Assembly: GCF_028291725.1 (NCBI RefSeq) | Contig: NZ_JAQGNT010000026.1 | Span: 62,001 to 126,000, forward strand | Reading direction: 5' to 3' | From: Hydrocarboniphaga sp. | Lineage (GTDB): Bacteria > Pseudomonadota > Gammaproteobacteria > Nevskiales > Nevskiaceae | DNA length: 64,000 nucleotides | Part shown: one piece after another, positions 25,054 through 35,897 of the stretch | How the letters are laid out: the number at the start of each line of letters is the position of its first letter | Position numbering within the stretch: the first letter of the stretch is position 1 | Notes under the pieces: model-generated | Seen by the model: the letters and a program-made list of their open reading frames with translations, nothing else | Told to the model about the DNA's origin: nothing | Database searches by the model: none | Translations under genes and position numbers: made by a program

Positions 25054-25842
25054 ATGACCGATATCGCGGGTAAGGTCGTATGGATTACCGGCGCCTCCAG
25101 CGGCATCGGCGAAGCGCTGGCGCTGGAGGCTGGCAAACAGAATGCGAAGCTGATTCTGTCGGCGCGGCGCGAGGCCGAACTCGAGCGCGTACGCGCGGCT
25201 TGCCCGAATCTGAAAAATGTCGCGGTGCTGCCTATCGATCTGACCGACTTCGATCCCGCCGCGGCGCTGGTGCGGGCCGAAGCGCTCTTCGGGCCGATCG
25301 ACGTGCTGGTCAACAATGCCGGCATCTCGCAGCGCAGTTCGGTGCTGCAGACGTCGATGGATGTCTACCGCCGCATCTTCGAGCTGGACTTCTTCGCGCC
25401 GATCGCGCTGACCAAGTCGGTGCTTCCTGGCATGATTGCGCGCGGTGGCGGTCACGTGGTCACGATATCGAGCGTGGTCGGCTACGTCGGCACGCCGCAG
25501 CGATCCGGCTACGCGGCCGCCAAGCACGCGGTGCAGGGTTTCTTCGACGCGGCGCGGTCCGAGTTGTGGCGGGAGAACGTGCGCTTCACGACGGTCTGTC
25601 CCGGATACATCAAGACCAATGTGTCGATCAACGCGATTACCGGCAGCGGCGCTTCGCACGGTCAGATGGACGCTGGCCAGCAGCGCGGCATGGATGCGGG
25701 CTTGTGCGCGCGCAAGATCTGGAAAGCGGTCGCGTCGAATCGCGACGAGATCGCGATCGGCAAGGAGGCGCTGATCATCTGGGGCAAGCGCTTTCTACCG
25801 GGTGTGATGTCGTACGCGCTCAAGCGCGCTCGAGTCACCTGA
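25054..25842 (+). CDS. Short-chain dehydrogenase/reductase
   Basis: This is a classical SDR oxidoreductase of 262 residues. The Rossmann motif is TGASSGIG (12-19), NNAG is at 87-90, and the catalytic Ser140, Tyr153 and Lys157 are in TISSVVGYVG and SGYAAAKHA. The C-terminal region PGYIKTNVS plus a short helical end resembles the DHRS7-like group, which acts on lipids or steroids. The substrate cannot be named. ATG 25054 has AAAGGA 9 nt before it, while the upstream ATG at 25030 lies inside a terminator stem. The 5'-nucleotidase gene follows 4 nt later in the same direction. Confidence 0.9.
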   Translation: MTDIAGKVVWITGASSGIGEALALEAGKQNAKLILSARREAELERVRAACPNLKNVAVLPIDLTDFDPAAALVRAEALFGPIDVLVNNAGISQRSSVLQTSMDVYRRIFELDFFAPIALTKSVLPGMIARGGGHVVTISSVVGYVGTPQRSGYAAAKHAVQGFFDAARSELWRENVRFTTVCPGYIKTNVSINAITGSGASHGQMDAGQQRGMDAGLCARKIWKAVASNRDEIAIGKEALIIWGKRFLPGVMSYALKRARVT

Positions 25843-25846
25843 GCCC

Positions 25847-26761
25847 ATGGCCGTCAGCCTTCAGGGCAAGCTGGTCGTCGCGCTGTCGTCGCGCGCGCTG
25901 TTCGATTTCGAGGAGGAAAACCTGGTTTTCGAAGGTGCCGACGACCGCGAATACATGCGTCTGCAGCTGGAGCGGCTCGACAAAGTCGCCAAGCCCGGTG
26001 TCGCGTTTCCGCTGGTGCGCAAGCTGCTGTCGTTCAATACACCTGAAGTCAATCGGGTCGAAGTGGTGATCCTGTCGCGCAACGATCCGGTGTCGGGTCT
26101 GCGCGTGTTCCGTTCGGCGCGCGCGCATGAGTTGTCTATCGAGCGCGGCGTGTTTACGCGCGGGCGTTCGCCGTATCGCTACCTGAAACCGCTGGGTTCG
26201 GTGCTGTTTCTTTCGGCCAACGAAGCGGACGTGCGCGACGCGCTCGACGCCGGCGTGCCGGCGGCGCGGGTTTATCCGGATTCGGCACGCGCGGCCGAGC
26301 AATATCCGAACGAAGTGCGCATCGCCTTCGACGGCGACGCGGTGCTGTTCTCCGACGAAGCCGAACGCGTGTTCCAGAGTGATGGCCTCAATGCGTTCAT
26401 CGCGCACGAGACCGAGCATGTGGCCTCGCCGCTGCCGCCAGGGCCGTTTCAGCCTCTGCTGCAGGCGCTGCATCGTCTGCAGCAGGCCAGCGAAGGCCTG
26501 GCGCCGATGCGTCTGCGCACGGCACTGGTCACCGCACGCAGCGCGCCGGCGCATGAGCGCGCGGTACGCACCTTGATGGAATGGGGCCTGGAAGTCGACG
26601 AGGCGATGTTCCTTGGCGGTCTCGACAAGGGCGAATTCCTGCGTGAATTCGAGCCTGATTTCTTCTTCGACGACCAGACGCGCCACTGCGATTCGGCGTC
26701 GATGTTCGCGCCTACCGGGCATGTTGCCTCGGGCATTTCCAATCCGCTGAAGCGCGCTTAG
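25847..26761 (+). CDS. 5'-Nucleotidase (NT5C1 family)
   Basis: The 304-residue cytosolic protein has the arrangement of the 5'-nucleotidase family related to animal cN-I, which hydrolyses nucleoside monophosphates. Recognisable blocks are LVVALSSRALFDFEEEN at the start, the phosphate-binding ILSRNDPVSGLRVF, YLKPLGSVLFLSANEADV and IAFDGDAVLFSDEAE. FLGGLDKGEFLREFEPDFFFDDQ is near the end. It lies 4 nt after the SDR gene and converges with the following hydrolase, with a 4-bp overlap at the ends. Substrate preference is not known. Confidence 0.88.
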   Translation: MAVSLQGKLVVALSSRALFDFEEENLVFEGADDREYMRLQLERLDKVAKPGVAFPLVRKLLSFNTPEVNRVEVVILSRNDPVSGLRVFRSARAHELSIERGVFTRGRSPYRYLKPLGSVLFLSANEADVRDALDAGVPAARVYPDSARAAEQYPNEVRIAFDGDAVLFSDEAERVFQSDGLNAFIAHETEHVASPLPPGPFQPLLQALHRLQQASEGLAPMRLRTALVTARSAPAHERAVRTLMEWGLEVDEAMFLGGLDKGEFLREFEPDFFFDDQTRHCDSASMFAPTGHVASGISNPLKRA

Positions 26762-27756
26762 GCTGCCTGTCTCAACAACTGCAACACACGGGACTCGGTC
26801 CACGCATTCAGTGCCCAGTCTTCGATGAACCCGCAATGGCCGCCATGTGCGGTCAGGTCGTAGGCCAGTACTGAACCGCGAACGTACAGGCCGTCGAAAT
26901 CGACGATTGGAATGACGCTATCATCCCGGGCGGTAATCACCGCAAGCGGCGCGGCCGAGTCCATCAGCATCTGGGGCGTCAGGGTGTAGCGTTCAAAGTA
27001 GTCTTCGAGCGTTTCGTACTCACTGTAATCCTCAACAAAAAACTTCGTGATTTCGATGAAGTTTTTCGAGCCGCGGTGACGCGTGAAGTCGAAGCGGCCC
27101 GGCCAGGCTTCGGATTTCAGATCCATGGTTAACCGCCATTTGTCGAGAAAATAGCCGTGGAAAATCCGCGGGCCGCTGTCGATCGCCTCCAGCGTGTGCC
27201 GCGGATGGATCGCCGGAGAAATGCCGATCGACAGTTTCGGGTACACGCCGGCGGCGGGCCCCTGCATGCCGACGCGCAGCGCGAAGTTGCCGCCCAGCGA
27301 GAAGCCGACGACGAACAGCGCCGGCGCGGCGTCGAGCACCTGCACTGCGCGGATCGCGCCGAATACTTCAGCCATCCGCGCCGAATGAAACATCTCTTCG
27401 TTCAGATCATGCGTGCCGGCGTGATCGCGCAGGTTCAGCCTGAACACACTGTAGCCGTCGCGATGCAGAGCACAGGCCATCGAATACTGATAGCTGGATT
27501 CGTGGCTGCCTTCCCAGCCGTGGATCAGCACCACCAGGCCGAGTGCGCCGGCGCGTGGCGTATGCAGGCCGGTCAGCCGTATGCCGTCGCCGCAATCCAG
27601 CACGTGATGCCTCGACAGTGGACGAAGATCGACGCCGCGTCGCCTCCACAACCAATGTGCGGGGCGCTTGGTTGCCACAATCGTCTGCGCGAAGTTGCTG
27701 CGCAGTCCGAAGGGAGGATCAAAGGAAAGGCCGCCGTCGGCGAATGGATGAATCAC
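26758..27756 (-). CDS. Alpha/beta hydrolase (YheT-like)
   Basis: This is a 332-residue alpha/beta-fold hydrolase. The oxyanion region LVVLIHGWEGS is at 74-84. The nucleophile elbow GFSLGGN (Ser153), the acid in TARDDSVIP and the histidine in AHGGHCGF complete a catalytic triad. The N-terminal FADGGLSFDPPFGLRSNFAQT and the long DCGDGIRL entry match the YheT/ABHD1-3 group. The true substrate is unknown; esterase activity is the family expectation. It runs opposite to its neighbour on the left and is followed downstream by the 5'-nucleotidase end. Confidence 0.88.
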   Translation of the reverse strand: MIHPFADGGLSFDPPFGLRSNFAQTIVATKRPAHWLWRRRGVDLRPLSRHHVLDCGDGIRLTGLHTPRAGALGLVVLIHGWEGSHESSYQYSMACALHRDGYSVFRLNLRDHAGTHDLNEEMFHSARMAEVFGAIRAVQVLDAAPALFVVGFSLGGNFALRVGMQGPAAGVYPKLSIGISPAIHPRHTLEAIDSGPRIFHGYFLDKWRLTMDLKSEAWPGRFDFTRHRGSKNFIEITKFFVEDYSEYETLEDYFERYTLTPQMLMDSAAPLAVITARDDSVIPIVDFDGLYVRGSVLAYDLTAHGGHCGFIEDWALNAWTESRVLQLLRQAA

Positions 27757-27815
27757 GCGCGCTCCGCTTAGCTGAGCGCGCAGCCTAAGGCATCAGGAGC
27801 TTTGCGGCACGCACA

Positions 27816-27843
27816 AAAAAGCCCGGCTGGTGCCGGGCTTTTT
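27816..27843. terminator. Bidirectional Rho-independent terminator
   Basis: AAAAAGCCCGGC and GCCGGGCTTTTT form a 12-bp stem around a short loop. It sits after the stop of the minus-strand phytase-like gene, and also precedes the hydrolase promoter region. It works mainly on the minus strand here. Confidence 0.85.
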
Positions 27844-27871
27844 GGCGATCAGTAGACCCGATCGGCCACAG

Positions 27872-29128
27872 TCACTCGCAGGACGAGATCTGCTGCGGCG
27901 TGTAGCCCGGCAGATCGGCCGTGTCGATGCCGAATACATAGAAGTTCGACGGGTTTGCGGTGACGAAGTCGTTGTCGTTGGTGACGATCAGCGTGTGCTG
28001 CCCGCCGCTTAGATCGGGGCCGAATGCCAGGCCTTCGATCTTCTCGGGGAAGCTTGCGCCCGCCAGGCCGTAGGCCGGATCCAGCAGGTCGAGGAACAGC
28101 GTCTTGCTGACCGGCGTGACGCCGGACGGGACGCCGGTCGCCGGCAGGCTCTTGATGCCGCGGATATCGGTCGCGCCGGCGATGTCGATCAGATAGACCT
28201 TCTTGAACGCGGCCGAGGCACCGGCCTTGCCGTCACGCTCGATCACCAGAAACTGGTGATCGTTCACCGCGGTGATCTCGTTCAGGCCGTAGCCGATGTT
28301 GTCGAGCGGGTAGTAGTACTCCTTGATTTCGCCGCTGCTCTGATTCAGTTCGATCAGGCGCGAGTTCGTCGCCACGCGCTTGAGGCTGGCATCCAGCGCG
28401 CCATCCTGAATCAGCGCGTTCTGCATCAGGCCGTACAGCTTGTTGCCGTCCGGGCTGATCGCCAGGCCTTCCATGCCGCGGTTGGCCTGACGGCCGAAGG
28501 CATTGTTCGCCAGTTCGGCGTTCGGGTCAGATGAGGGCAGGTCGATGCCGAGCTTGGCCGGCAACTTGATCGGTTGGCCTTTCCGCTGGCCGTTCAAGGT
28601 GAAGCGATACAGGTAAGGGCCGTATTCATCGGACACGTAGACGCTGTTGCCGCAGCTGTCGACGCGGATGCCTTCCGGATCGAAGCGCAGGCTGCTGGTC
28701 GAGCCGGTCGCGTCGAACTCCAGGTTGTAGCCGGTGTACTGCTCGCCGTCCTTGTTCGACAGCAGCGAAGTGCCGGCCAGCGTCGGCGTGACCAGATAGC
28801 TGTTCGGGCCATAGGGGCCTTTGGATTTCAGCTTGATGTCGATCTTGTAGAGACGATCGATGTAGCTGGTGGTGCCGTCGGCGGGACCGCGATCCGGGGT
28901 TGCCAGGTAGCGACTGTTCTTGCCGCTGTAGGTGATGGCGGAGCCGAATCCGCCGACCTGATTCTTCGGTGTCACGCCGTCTTCGAGCAAGCCGGTCAGG
29001 CCGGATTGGTCGGTCGCATTGCCGGGGATGCTGCCGGTGCCGAGAAGAACGACGGCGGCTTGCGCCGGAACTGCGATTGCCGCGCCAAACAGCAAGCTGG
29101 CTGCAAGCGCGATACGAGACTTCAGCAT
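27872..29128 (-). CDS. Exported phytase-like/esterase-like beta-propeller protein
   Basis: This is a 418-residue exported protein with a cleavable signal (MLKSRIALAASLLFGAAIAVPAQA). The body has the features of the 'esterase-like activity of phytase' domain: GLTGLLEDG, YLATPDRGPAD, RFDPEGIRV, VSDEYGPYLYRF, MEGLAISPDGNKLYG, EITAVNDHQFLVIERDG and EKIEGLAFGPDL. Despite the family name, true phytase activity has seldom been shown. It stands alone with its own terminator. A link to phosphate scavenging is possible but not shown. Confidence 0.85.
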   Translation of the reverse strand: MLKSRIALAASLLFGAAIAVPAQAAVVLLGTGSIPGNATDQSGLTGLLEDGVTPKNQVGGFGSAITYSGKNSRYLATPDRGPADGTTSYIDRLYKIDIKLKSKGPYGPNSYLVTPTLAGTSLLSNKDGEQYTGYNLEFDATGSTSSLRFDPEGIRVDSCGNSVYVSDEYGPYLYRFTLNGQRKGQPIKLPAKLGIDLPSSDPNAELANNAFGRQANRGMEGLAISPDGNKLYGLMQNALIQDGALDASLKRVATNSRLIELNQSSGEIKEYYYPLDNIGYGLNEITAVNDHQFLVIERDGKAGASAAFKKVYLIDIAGATDIRGIKSLPATGVPSGVTPVSKTLFLDLLDPAYGLAGASFPEKIEGLAFGPDLSGGQHTLIVTNDNDFVTANPSNFYVFGIDTADLPGYTPQQISSCE

Positions 29129-29194
29129 GAACGACTCCCCCTGACCCTGATTATCGGAGCGCGTAAATTAGTGCGCTCTGATGACCGGATCGTG

Positions 29195-30340
29195 TCAGCC
29201 GAGCAGGCGGAGCAGCACTCCTTCATAGATCCGGCTCAGGGCCGCCAAGTCTTCGATCTTCACATGCTCGTTGAGCTTGTGGATGCTGTCGTTGATCGGC
29301 CCAATCTCGACGGTCTGAGCCCCCCAGGGCGCGATGAAACGCGCATCCGACGTGCCTCCACCGGTGAAGAATTCGGGCGTGCCCCCGGTGAGTTCGGTAA
29401 TGCTGGCGACGGCGGCCCCGATCAGTTCGCCATGCGAGGTCAGGAAGGGCTCGCCGGTATGCCACCAGTCGGCTTCATAGCTCGGGCAATGACGATCCAG
29501 CACGGCATGCACGCGCGCCTTCAGACTCTCCGCGCTGGATTCGGTGCAGTAGCGGAAGTTGAACACCACATCCGCTTCACCCGGAATCACGTTGTTCGCG
29601 CCGGTGCCGCTATGGAAATTTGAAATCTGGAACGAGGTCGGCGGAAAGTGCTCGTTGCCGTTATCCCATTGTGTCGCGACCAGTTCGGCCAGCGCCGGGA
29701 TCAGACGATGCACCGGGTTGTCGCCCTTGTGCGGGTACGCGACATGGCCTTGCTTGCCAAGCACGCGCAGATTGCAGCCCAGCGATCCGCGCCGGCCGAC
29801 GACGATGCGATCACCCAGGATTTCGTTCGAGGACGCTTCGCCGACGATCGCGTAATCCGGCTTCACGCCGCGTTGGCGCAGCACGTCGACGACGTGGCGC
29901 GTGCCATGTCGCGCCATGCCTTCTTCGTCGCTGGTGATCAGGAAGGCGAGGGTGCCACGCAGCGGCCCGGCCGCCAGAACGCGTTCGACCGCGCAGACCA
30001 TCGCGGCAATACCGGACTTCATGTCGGCGGCGCCGCGACCGTACAGCACGCCCTCCCGGACGCTCGGCACGAAGGGATCGCTGATCCATTGATCCAAAGG
30101 CCCGGTCGGCACCACGTCGGTGTGGCCGGCGAGAATCATCAGAGGCGCGCCGCTACCGAGCGTCGCCCACAGATTGGTCACGCCCTCGGCATCGATTCTC
30201 TCGAAGCTGAAACCGAGCGGCGCGAGCCGCGATTCCAGCAGATCGCAGCAGCCGGCATCGTCAGGTGTCAGCGATTTGCGCGCGATCAGCTGGCACAGCA
30301 GGTCGAAGACCGGGCCCTCGCCGGAGCTTGCTTCCGCCAT
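29195..30340 (-). CDS. dapE: Succinyl-diaminopimelate desuccinylase
   Basis: DapE removes succinate from N-succinyl-LL-diaminopimelate in lysine and peptidoglycan synthesis; it is a zinc-dependent M20-family hydrolase. The 381-residue protein has LAGHTDVVPTG (His73, Asp75), GRGAADMKSGIAAM, the catalytic Glu in TSDEEGMARHGT, and the later EFFTGGGTSDARF. It lies 3 nt downstream of dapD on the minus strand and is the last gene of a glnD-dapD-dapE run. Confidence 0.96.
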   Translation of the reverse strand: MAEASSGEGPVFDLLCQLIARKSLTPDDAGCCDLLESRLAPLGFSFERIDAEGVTNLWATLGSGAPLMILAGHTDVVPTGPLDQWISDPFVPSVREGVLYGRGAADMKSGIAAMVCAVERVLAAGPLRGTLAFLITSDEEGMARHGTRHVVDVLRQRGVKPDYAIVGEASSNEILGDRIVVGRRGSLGCNLRVLGKQGHVAYPHKGDNPVHRLIPALAELVATQWDNGNEHFPPTSFQISNFHSGTGANNVIPGEADVVFNFRYCTESSAESLKARVHAVLDRHCPSYEADWWHTGEPFLTSHGELIGAAVASITELTGGTPEFFTGGGTSDARFIAPWGAQTVEIGPINDSIHKLNEHVKIEDLAALSRIYEGVLLRLLG

Positions 30341-30343
30341 CGC

Positions 30344-31165
<822 letters not shown>

Positions 31166-31188
31166 TCTGGCTGGTTCTTGCCTTAGGT

Positions 31189-33882
31189 TCAGTGTGGGAT
31201 CGCGTGGTCGAGTGTGCGGATCAGCACTTCGCGCAGCTCTTCCAGCATCTTGTCGGTGATCGGATTGCGGGCCTGATCGGTGATGAAAAACACGTCTTCG
31301 GCGCGCTCGCCGATGGTGCCGATCTTGGCGGCGTCGAGCAGGATCGCGCGCTTGTGGAAGACGCGGCCGATCAATGACAGCAGGCCGGGGCGGTCGGCGG
31401 TGACGATCTCGAGTATCGTGCGGTTGCGGACCACGTCGCGGCTGAAGCTGATGTTGGTCGGCGTGCTGAAATGCTTGAGCCTCTGCGGCATGCGGCGGTT
31501 GACGTCGACAATCGAAATCGCCGAATCCGCCAACACTTTATGCAGTGAGTCGCGGATCTCGTCGAAGCGGTGCGGCTGGGTGATTGGCGAGCCGTCGCCC
31601 TCCATGACCACGTAGGAGTCGAGCGTGTAGCCGTCAGCCGTGGTATTGATCCGTGCATCCAGAATGTTGAGCCCCAAGCGTGCCAGCACGCCGGTGGACA
31701 GGCCGAACAGATGGTCGCGATCGCGGGTATAGACGAACACCGTGGTGCCGCGACCATCGATCGGGCGCACCAGGATCAGCGGCAGGGCTTCCGGCGTAGC
31801 ATTGACGATTTCCGGCAGATGCCAGGCCAGTTCTTCCGGTGAGTGGCGCAGAAAGTAATCGTCTTCGAAACGCGCCCAGACTTCCTGGCTCTTGGCGGCC
31901 GCAATACCGCTGCCGGTCAATAGTTCGAGCGCATGCGATTTGGCCTCGGCGGCCATGTCGTCGCTGCGCAGCGGATTGTCCAGCCCGCGCTCCAGCGCGC
32001 GTGCGGTCGTCCGGTATAGCTCGGTCAGCAAGGACTCGCGCCAGCTGTTCCACAGCGCCGGATTGGTCGCGCGAATGTCGGCGACGGTCATCAGGAACAG
32101 ATAGTCGAGCCGGTCGCGATGGGCGACTTTCCTGGCGAATTCGCCGACGATCTGCGGGTCGCTGATATCCGCGCGCTGCGCGGTCAGCGACATCATCAGA
32201 TGGTGCTGCACCAGCCATGCAACCAGGTCCGCATCGGCGTGCGACAGGCCGTGTTCCAGGCAGAACCGGGCCGCCTCGACCGCGCCGAGTTCGGAATGGT
32301 CACCGCCGCTGCCCTTGCTCATGTCATGGAAGAAGCCGGCGACGTACAGCAACTCGGGCTTCGCCAGCTTCTTGAACAATTCGCTGCAAAACGGCAGTTC
32401 GTGCTGGAAGCGCGGCAGCGCCATGCGCCGCAGGTTGCGCAGCACATACAGCAGATGTTCGTCGACGGTCAGCGTATGGAACAGGTCGTACTGCATCAGG
32501 CCGACGACCTTGCCGAACGCCGGCAGGTAGCGGCCGAGCACGCCGTAGCGATTCATGCGGCGCAGGTTGCGCGTCAGGCCGGCGCCTTCGCGGAACATCT
32601 CGATGAAGAAGCCGCGGGCGCGCACGTCGTTGCGCACCTCGGCGTTGATCAGGCGGTTGTCGCGCAGCAGCAGTCGCACCGTTTGCGCGGAAACGCCGCC
32701 GATCTTCGGGTTCTGCTGCAGCAGCAGGAAAATCTCGATCATCGATGCGGGCTGCTTGCGGAACAGCTCGTCGTCGCGCGCCTCGATGTACTGGCCGCGA
32801 ATCTGGAAGCGCGAGTTCAGCGGGTGAACCGCCTGCTGCCGGTCGCCGTGAATGATCGCGTCGTCGAATAGCTGCAGCAGCATGTCGTTCAGGCAGGACA
32901 GCGACTTGATCGTGCGGTAATACAGCTGCATGAACTGCTCGACGGCCCAGTTCGGATGGTGCTGTCCGTCGACGTCGACATAGCCGAACAGCGCGGCGAC
33001 CTTGATCTGGTGGTCGAACAGCAGCCGGTCTTCGCGGCGGCCGGTGATCATGTGCAGCGCAAAGCGCACGCGCCACAAAAAATCCTGGCCGGCGAACAGC
33101 TCGTCGCACTCGGTCTTGGTCAGAAAGCCGCGATCGCGCAGCTCATGCAGCGTCTGCGCGCCGAAGTGGCGCTTGGCGACCCAGCCAACGGTGTGGATGT
33201 CGCGCAAGCCGCCGGGGCTTTCCTTGACGTTGGGCTCGAGCTTGTAGCCGGTGTCGTCGTACTTGCGATAGCGCGCGGCCTGCTCGTCGCGCTTGGCGCG
33301 GAAGAAATCGGCGACCGGCCAGACCTTGTCCGGGGTCAGCGCGTCCTGCATCTGCGAGTACAGACTGGCGTCGCCGATCAGCAGCCGCGACTCGATCAGG
33401 TTGGTGATGACCGTGATGTCTTTACCCGCCTCATCGACGCATTCGTCGACGCTGCGCACACTCTGGCCGACTTCCAGGCCGATGTCCCACAGGAACGCGG
33501 TGAAGCGCTCGAGCGCGCCGCGGTATTGCTCGAGCGCGCCCGGCACGTGCAGCAGCAGGATGTCGATGTCCGAATGCGGCAGCAATTCGCCGCGGCCGTA
33601 GCCGCCGACCGCCACCAGAGTGACGCCGGCCGGCGCTTCGGGCAGCACGCGTAGCCAGGCCTCGCGCAGCACCTCGTCGACGATGTGGGCGCGCGCGTGC
33701 ACCAGCGAGTCGGCCGGTGCGCCGTCGTCAAAAAGGCTGTAAAGGCGGTCGCGCCCCCAGGACAGGGTTTCGCGGAACGCGCTCACCGGCTTGACGCCGT
33801 CGGCGCGCAGCCGGGTACGGATTTTCCGTGCCGAAAAAACGGCGGCGGCTTCGTCTTCTGCTAGATCGAGTTCGACGCCCAT
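31189..33882 (-). CDS. glnD: Bifunctional PII uridylyltransferase/uridylyl-removing enzyme
   Basis: GlnD adds or removes UMP on PII proteins in response to glutamine and so sets nitrogen control. The 897-residue protein has the nucleotidyltransferase motif [19 protein letters not shown] near 93-111. A central HD domain carries [17 protein letters not shown]. Two C-terminal ACT domains sense glutamine: [14 protein letters not shown] starts the first and [16 protein letters not shown] the second. Size and order are normal. Upstream (map) and downstream (dapD) neighbours match E. coli. Confidence 0.97.
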   Translation of the reverse strand: MGVELDLAEDEAAAVFSARKIRTRLRADGVKPVSAFRETLSWGRDRLYSLFDDGAPADSLVHARAHIVDEVLREAWLRVLPEAPAGVTLVAVGGYGRGELLPHSDIDILLLHVPGALEQYRGALERFTAFLWDIGLEVGQSVRSVDECVDEAGKDITVITNLIESRLLIGDASLYSQMQDALTPDKVWPVADFFRAKRDEQAARYRKYDDTGYKLEPNVKESPGGLRDIHTVGWVAKRHFGAQTLHELRDRGFLTKTECDELFAGQDFLWRVRFALHMITGRREDRLLFDHQIKVAALFGYVDVDGQHHPNWAVEQFMQLYYRTIKSLSCLNDMLLQLFDDAIIHGDRQQAVHPLNSRFQIRGQYIEARDDELFRKQPASMIEIFLLLQQNPKIGGVSAQTVRLLLRDNRLINAEVRNDVRARGFFIEMFREGAGLTRNLRRMNRYGVLGRYLPAFGKVVGLMQYDLFHTLTVDEHLLYVLRNLRRMALPRFQHELPFCSELFKKLAKPELLYVAGFFHDMSKGSGGDHSELGAVEAARFCLEHGLSHADADLVAWLVQHHLMMSLTAQRADISDPQIVGEFARKVAHRDRLDYLFLMTVADIRATNPALWNSWRESLLTELYRTTARALERGLDNPLRSDDMAAEAKSHALELLTGSGIAAAKSQEVWARFEDDYFLRHSPEELAWHLPEIVNATPEALPLILVRPIDGRGTTVFVYTRDRDHLFGLSTGVLARLGLNILDARINTTADGYTLDSYVVMEGDGSPITQPHRFDEIRDSLHKVLADSAISIVDVNRRMPQRLKHFSTPTNISFSRDVVRNRTILEIVTADRPGLLSLIGRVFHKRAILLDAAKIGTIGERAEDVFFITDQARNPITDKMLEELREVLIRTLDHAIPH

Positions 33883-33971
33883 CGGGAGGCTGATTTGGAA
33901 CCACGGGAATGACGGGCGATTGTCTCACGACCGGGCGGTCGTGGGGCGCGCTCGTGCCGAGGAACTTCTGT

Positions 33972-34784
33972 TTAGACCGGCTCGCCGCTGCGCAGGGTCA
34001 GGATTTCGACGCCGTCGTCGGTGACCAGCACCGTGTGTTCCCACTGCGCGGACAGCGAGTGATCCTTGGTCACCGCGGTCCAGGCGTCCGGCAGCAGCTT
34101 GGTTTCCGGGCGGCCGGCGTTGAGCATCGGCTCGACCGTGAAGCACATGCCGGCTGTGAGCACGGCGCCGCTGCCGGCGCGGCCGTAATGCAACACCTGC
34201 GGCTCTTCATGGAAGACCTTGCCGATGCCGTGACCACAGTACTCGCGCACCACCGAGAAGCCGCGCGCTTCGGCATACTTCTGGATCGCCTGGCCAATAT
34301 CGCCGAGCGTGGCGCCGGGGCGCACCTTGCGGATGCCTTCCAGCATCGCCTCGCGCGTGGTCTCGACCAGGCGCCGGGCCAGGATGCCGGGCTCGCCGAC
34401 ATAGAAGGTCTGGCTGGTGTCGCCGTGCCAGCCCTGCTTGATGACGGTAATGTCGACGTTGACGATATCGCCGCGCTTCAGAACCTTGGGGCCTGGGATG
34501 CCGTGGCAGACGACGTGGTTGATCGAGGTGCAGATCGATTTTGGGAACGGCGGCCGTCCCGGCGCGGCGCCATAGCCGAGCGGGGCGGGGATGCACTGCA
34601 GCTCGTTGACGATGAAATCGTGACAGCGCTGGTCCAGCTCCTCGGTCGTGACGCCCGGTTTGACGTACGGCGCGATCATCTCCAGCACGCTGGCCGCGGC
34701 ACGGCCGGCTGCGCGCATGCCCTGGATATCGCTGGGCGAACTCTTGATCGAGATGCCGGAGTGCTGCTTGCCTGTAGAATCCAT
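33972..34784 (-). CDS. map: Methionine aminopeptidase, type I
   Basis: This enzyme removes the initiator methionine from nascent proteins. The 270-residue product has the type I fold with metal ligands in VNVDITVIKQGWHGDTSQTF, YCGHGIGKVFHEEP and FTVEPMLNAG, and ends GVEILTLRSGEPV. I start it at ATG 34784 (MDSTGKQHSG); the longer frame to 34898 would add 38 residues over the divergent promoter region. map divergent from rpsB is a conserved arrangement. Confidence 0.95.
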   Translation of the reverse strand: MDSTGKQHSGISIKSSPSDIQGMRAAGRAAASVLEMIAPYVKPGVTTEELDQRCHDFIVNELQCIPAPLGYGAAPGRPPFPKSICTSINHVVCHGIPGPKVLKRGDIVNVDITVIKQGWHGDTSQTFYVGEPGILARRLVETTREAMLEGIRKVRPGATLGDIGQAIQKYAEARGFSVVREYCGHGIGKVFHEEPQVLHYGRAGSGAVLTAGMCFTVEPMLNAGRPETKLLPDAWTAVTKDHSLSAQWEHTVLVTDDGVEILTLRSGEPV

Positions 34785-34985
34785 CGCCTGACGTCCGTCC
34801 GGATTGTCTCCGTGAGCCGGGCATGATATAAAGCCGCGCTTTTTTAAGCAATGAATCAGCCTGAAAGCACCGGTAAATCCACGGATTTGCCAGCGCAATC
34901 AAGCCGATAATCCCATCCGCTGCCGATCTTGGGTGAGCTATCACTACGGCGCGGTTTGATTAACCCAAGTCCTTTGGAGCCTCAC
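34785..34985. promoter_or_regulatory. Divergent map/rpsB promoter region
   Basis: A -10-like GATAAT (34906-34911) faces rpsB, and a TATATCAT-like segment faces map on the other strand near 34823-34832. Close to rpsB a small hairpin GGTT-TGATT-AACC precedes the ribosome-binding site TTTGGAG. S2 regulates rpsB through its leader in gammaproteobacteria, but the leader structure here is not certain. Confidence 0.4.
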
Positions 34986-35789
34986 ATGTCCAGCATCACC
35001 ATGCGCCAGCTTCTCGAAGCCGGCGTGCATTTCGGTCACCGCACCCGCTACTGGAACCCGAAGATGGAGTCCTACATCTTCGGCAGCCGCAACAAGATCC
35101 ACATCATCAACCTCGAGCACACGCTGCCGATGTTGAAGGACGCCTGCAACTACGTCGGCAAGCTGGCCGCCAACGGTGGCCGCGTTCTGTTCGTCGGCAC
35201 CAAGCGCGCTGCCCGTGAAGCCATTGAAGCCGAGGCCGCGCGTTGCGGCATGCCCTTCGTTTCCCAGCGCTGGCTGGGCGGCACGCTGACCAACTTCAAG
35301 ACCGTGAAGGGCTCGATCAAGCGCCTGCACGAGATGGAAAAGCAGCTCGAGGACGGCACCACCGGCCGCCTGTCCAAGAAAGAACAGCTGCTCGCCACCC
35401 GTGAGCTCGACAAGCTGCGCAAGAGCCTCGGCGGCATCAAGAACCTGCCGACGCTGCCGGACTGCCTGTTCGTCGTCGACACCGGCTACGAGAAGATCGC
35501 CGTCGCCGAAGCCCGCAAGCTCGGCATCCCGGTCGTCGCCATCGTCGACAGCAACAACGATCCGCAGGGCATCGACGTGGTGATCCCGGGCAACGATGAC
35601 GCGACCCGCGCGATCAAGGTCTACACCCAGTGCATCGCCGACGCGATCATCGAGGCGCGCACCGCCAACCCGGTGCCGTTCCGCGAAGCGCCGCCGGAAG
35701 TCACCCGCGAGGAGCGTCCGCGTCCGCCGCGCCGTGCCCCGCGTGGTGGCAAGCCGGGTGATCGCCGTGGCGAGAAGGCCGAAGCCTGA
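34986..35789 (+). CDS. rpsB: 30S ribosomal protein S2
   Basis: S2 is a late-assembling 30S protein needed for S1 binding. The 267-residue product starts [25 protein letters not shown] and contains the signatures [17 protein letters not shown] and [31 protein letters not shown]. The C-terminal tail is Pro/Arg/Gly-rich ([12 protein letters not shown]). The ATG at 34986 has a TGGAG site before it. It is followed by tsf. Confidence 0.97.
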   Translation: MSSITMRQLLEAGVHFGHRTRYWNPKMESYIFGSRNKIHIINLEHTLPMLKDACNYVGKLAANGGRVLFVGTKRAAREAIEAEAARCGMPFVSQRWLGGTLTNFKTVKGSIKRLHEMEKQLEDGTTGRLSKKEQLLATRELDKLRKSLGGIKNLPTLPDCLFVVDTGYEKIAVAEARKLGIPVVAIVDSNNDPQGIDVVIPGNDDATRAIKVYTQCIADAIIEARTANPVPFREAPPEVTREERPRPPRRAPRGGKPGDRRGEKAEA

Positions 35790-35795
35790 TCCGGT

Positions 35796-35815
35796 GGCCG
35801 GAGCTTGCTCCGGCC
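35796..35815 (+). terminator. GC-rich hairpin between rpsB and tsf
   Basis: GGCCGGAGC and GCTCCGGCC form a 9-bp perfect stem with a very short loop, 7 nt after the rpsB stop. No T tract follows, so it may attenuate or protect the mRNA end rather than stop transcription. Confidence 0.5.
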
Positions 35816-35897
35816 CCAGATCCAGCTATTTTGAACCCCATATTGGAGCCCCTGTGCGCACTTGCGCGCGGGGTTCCGAATCGTTGAGGACGACATC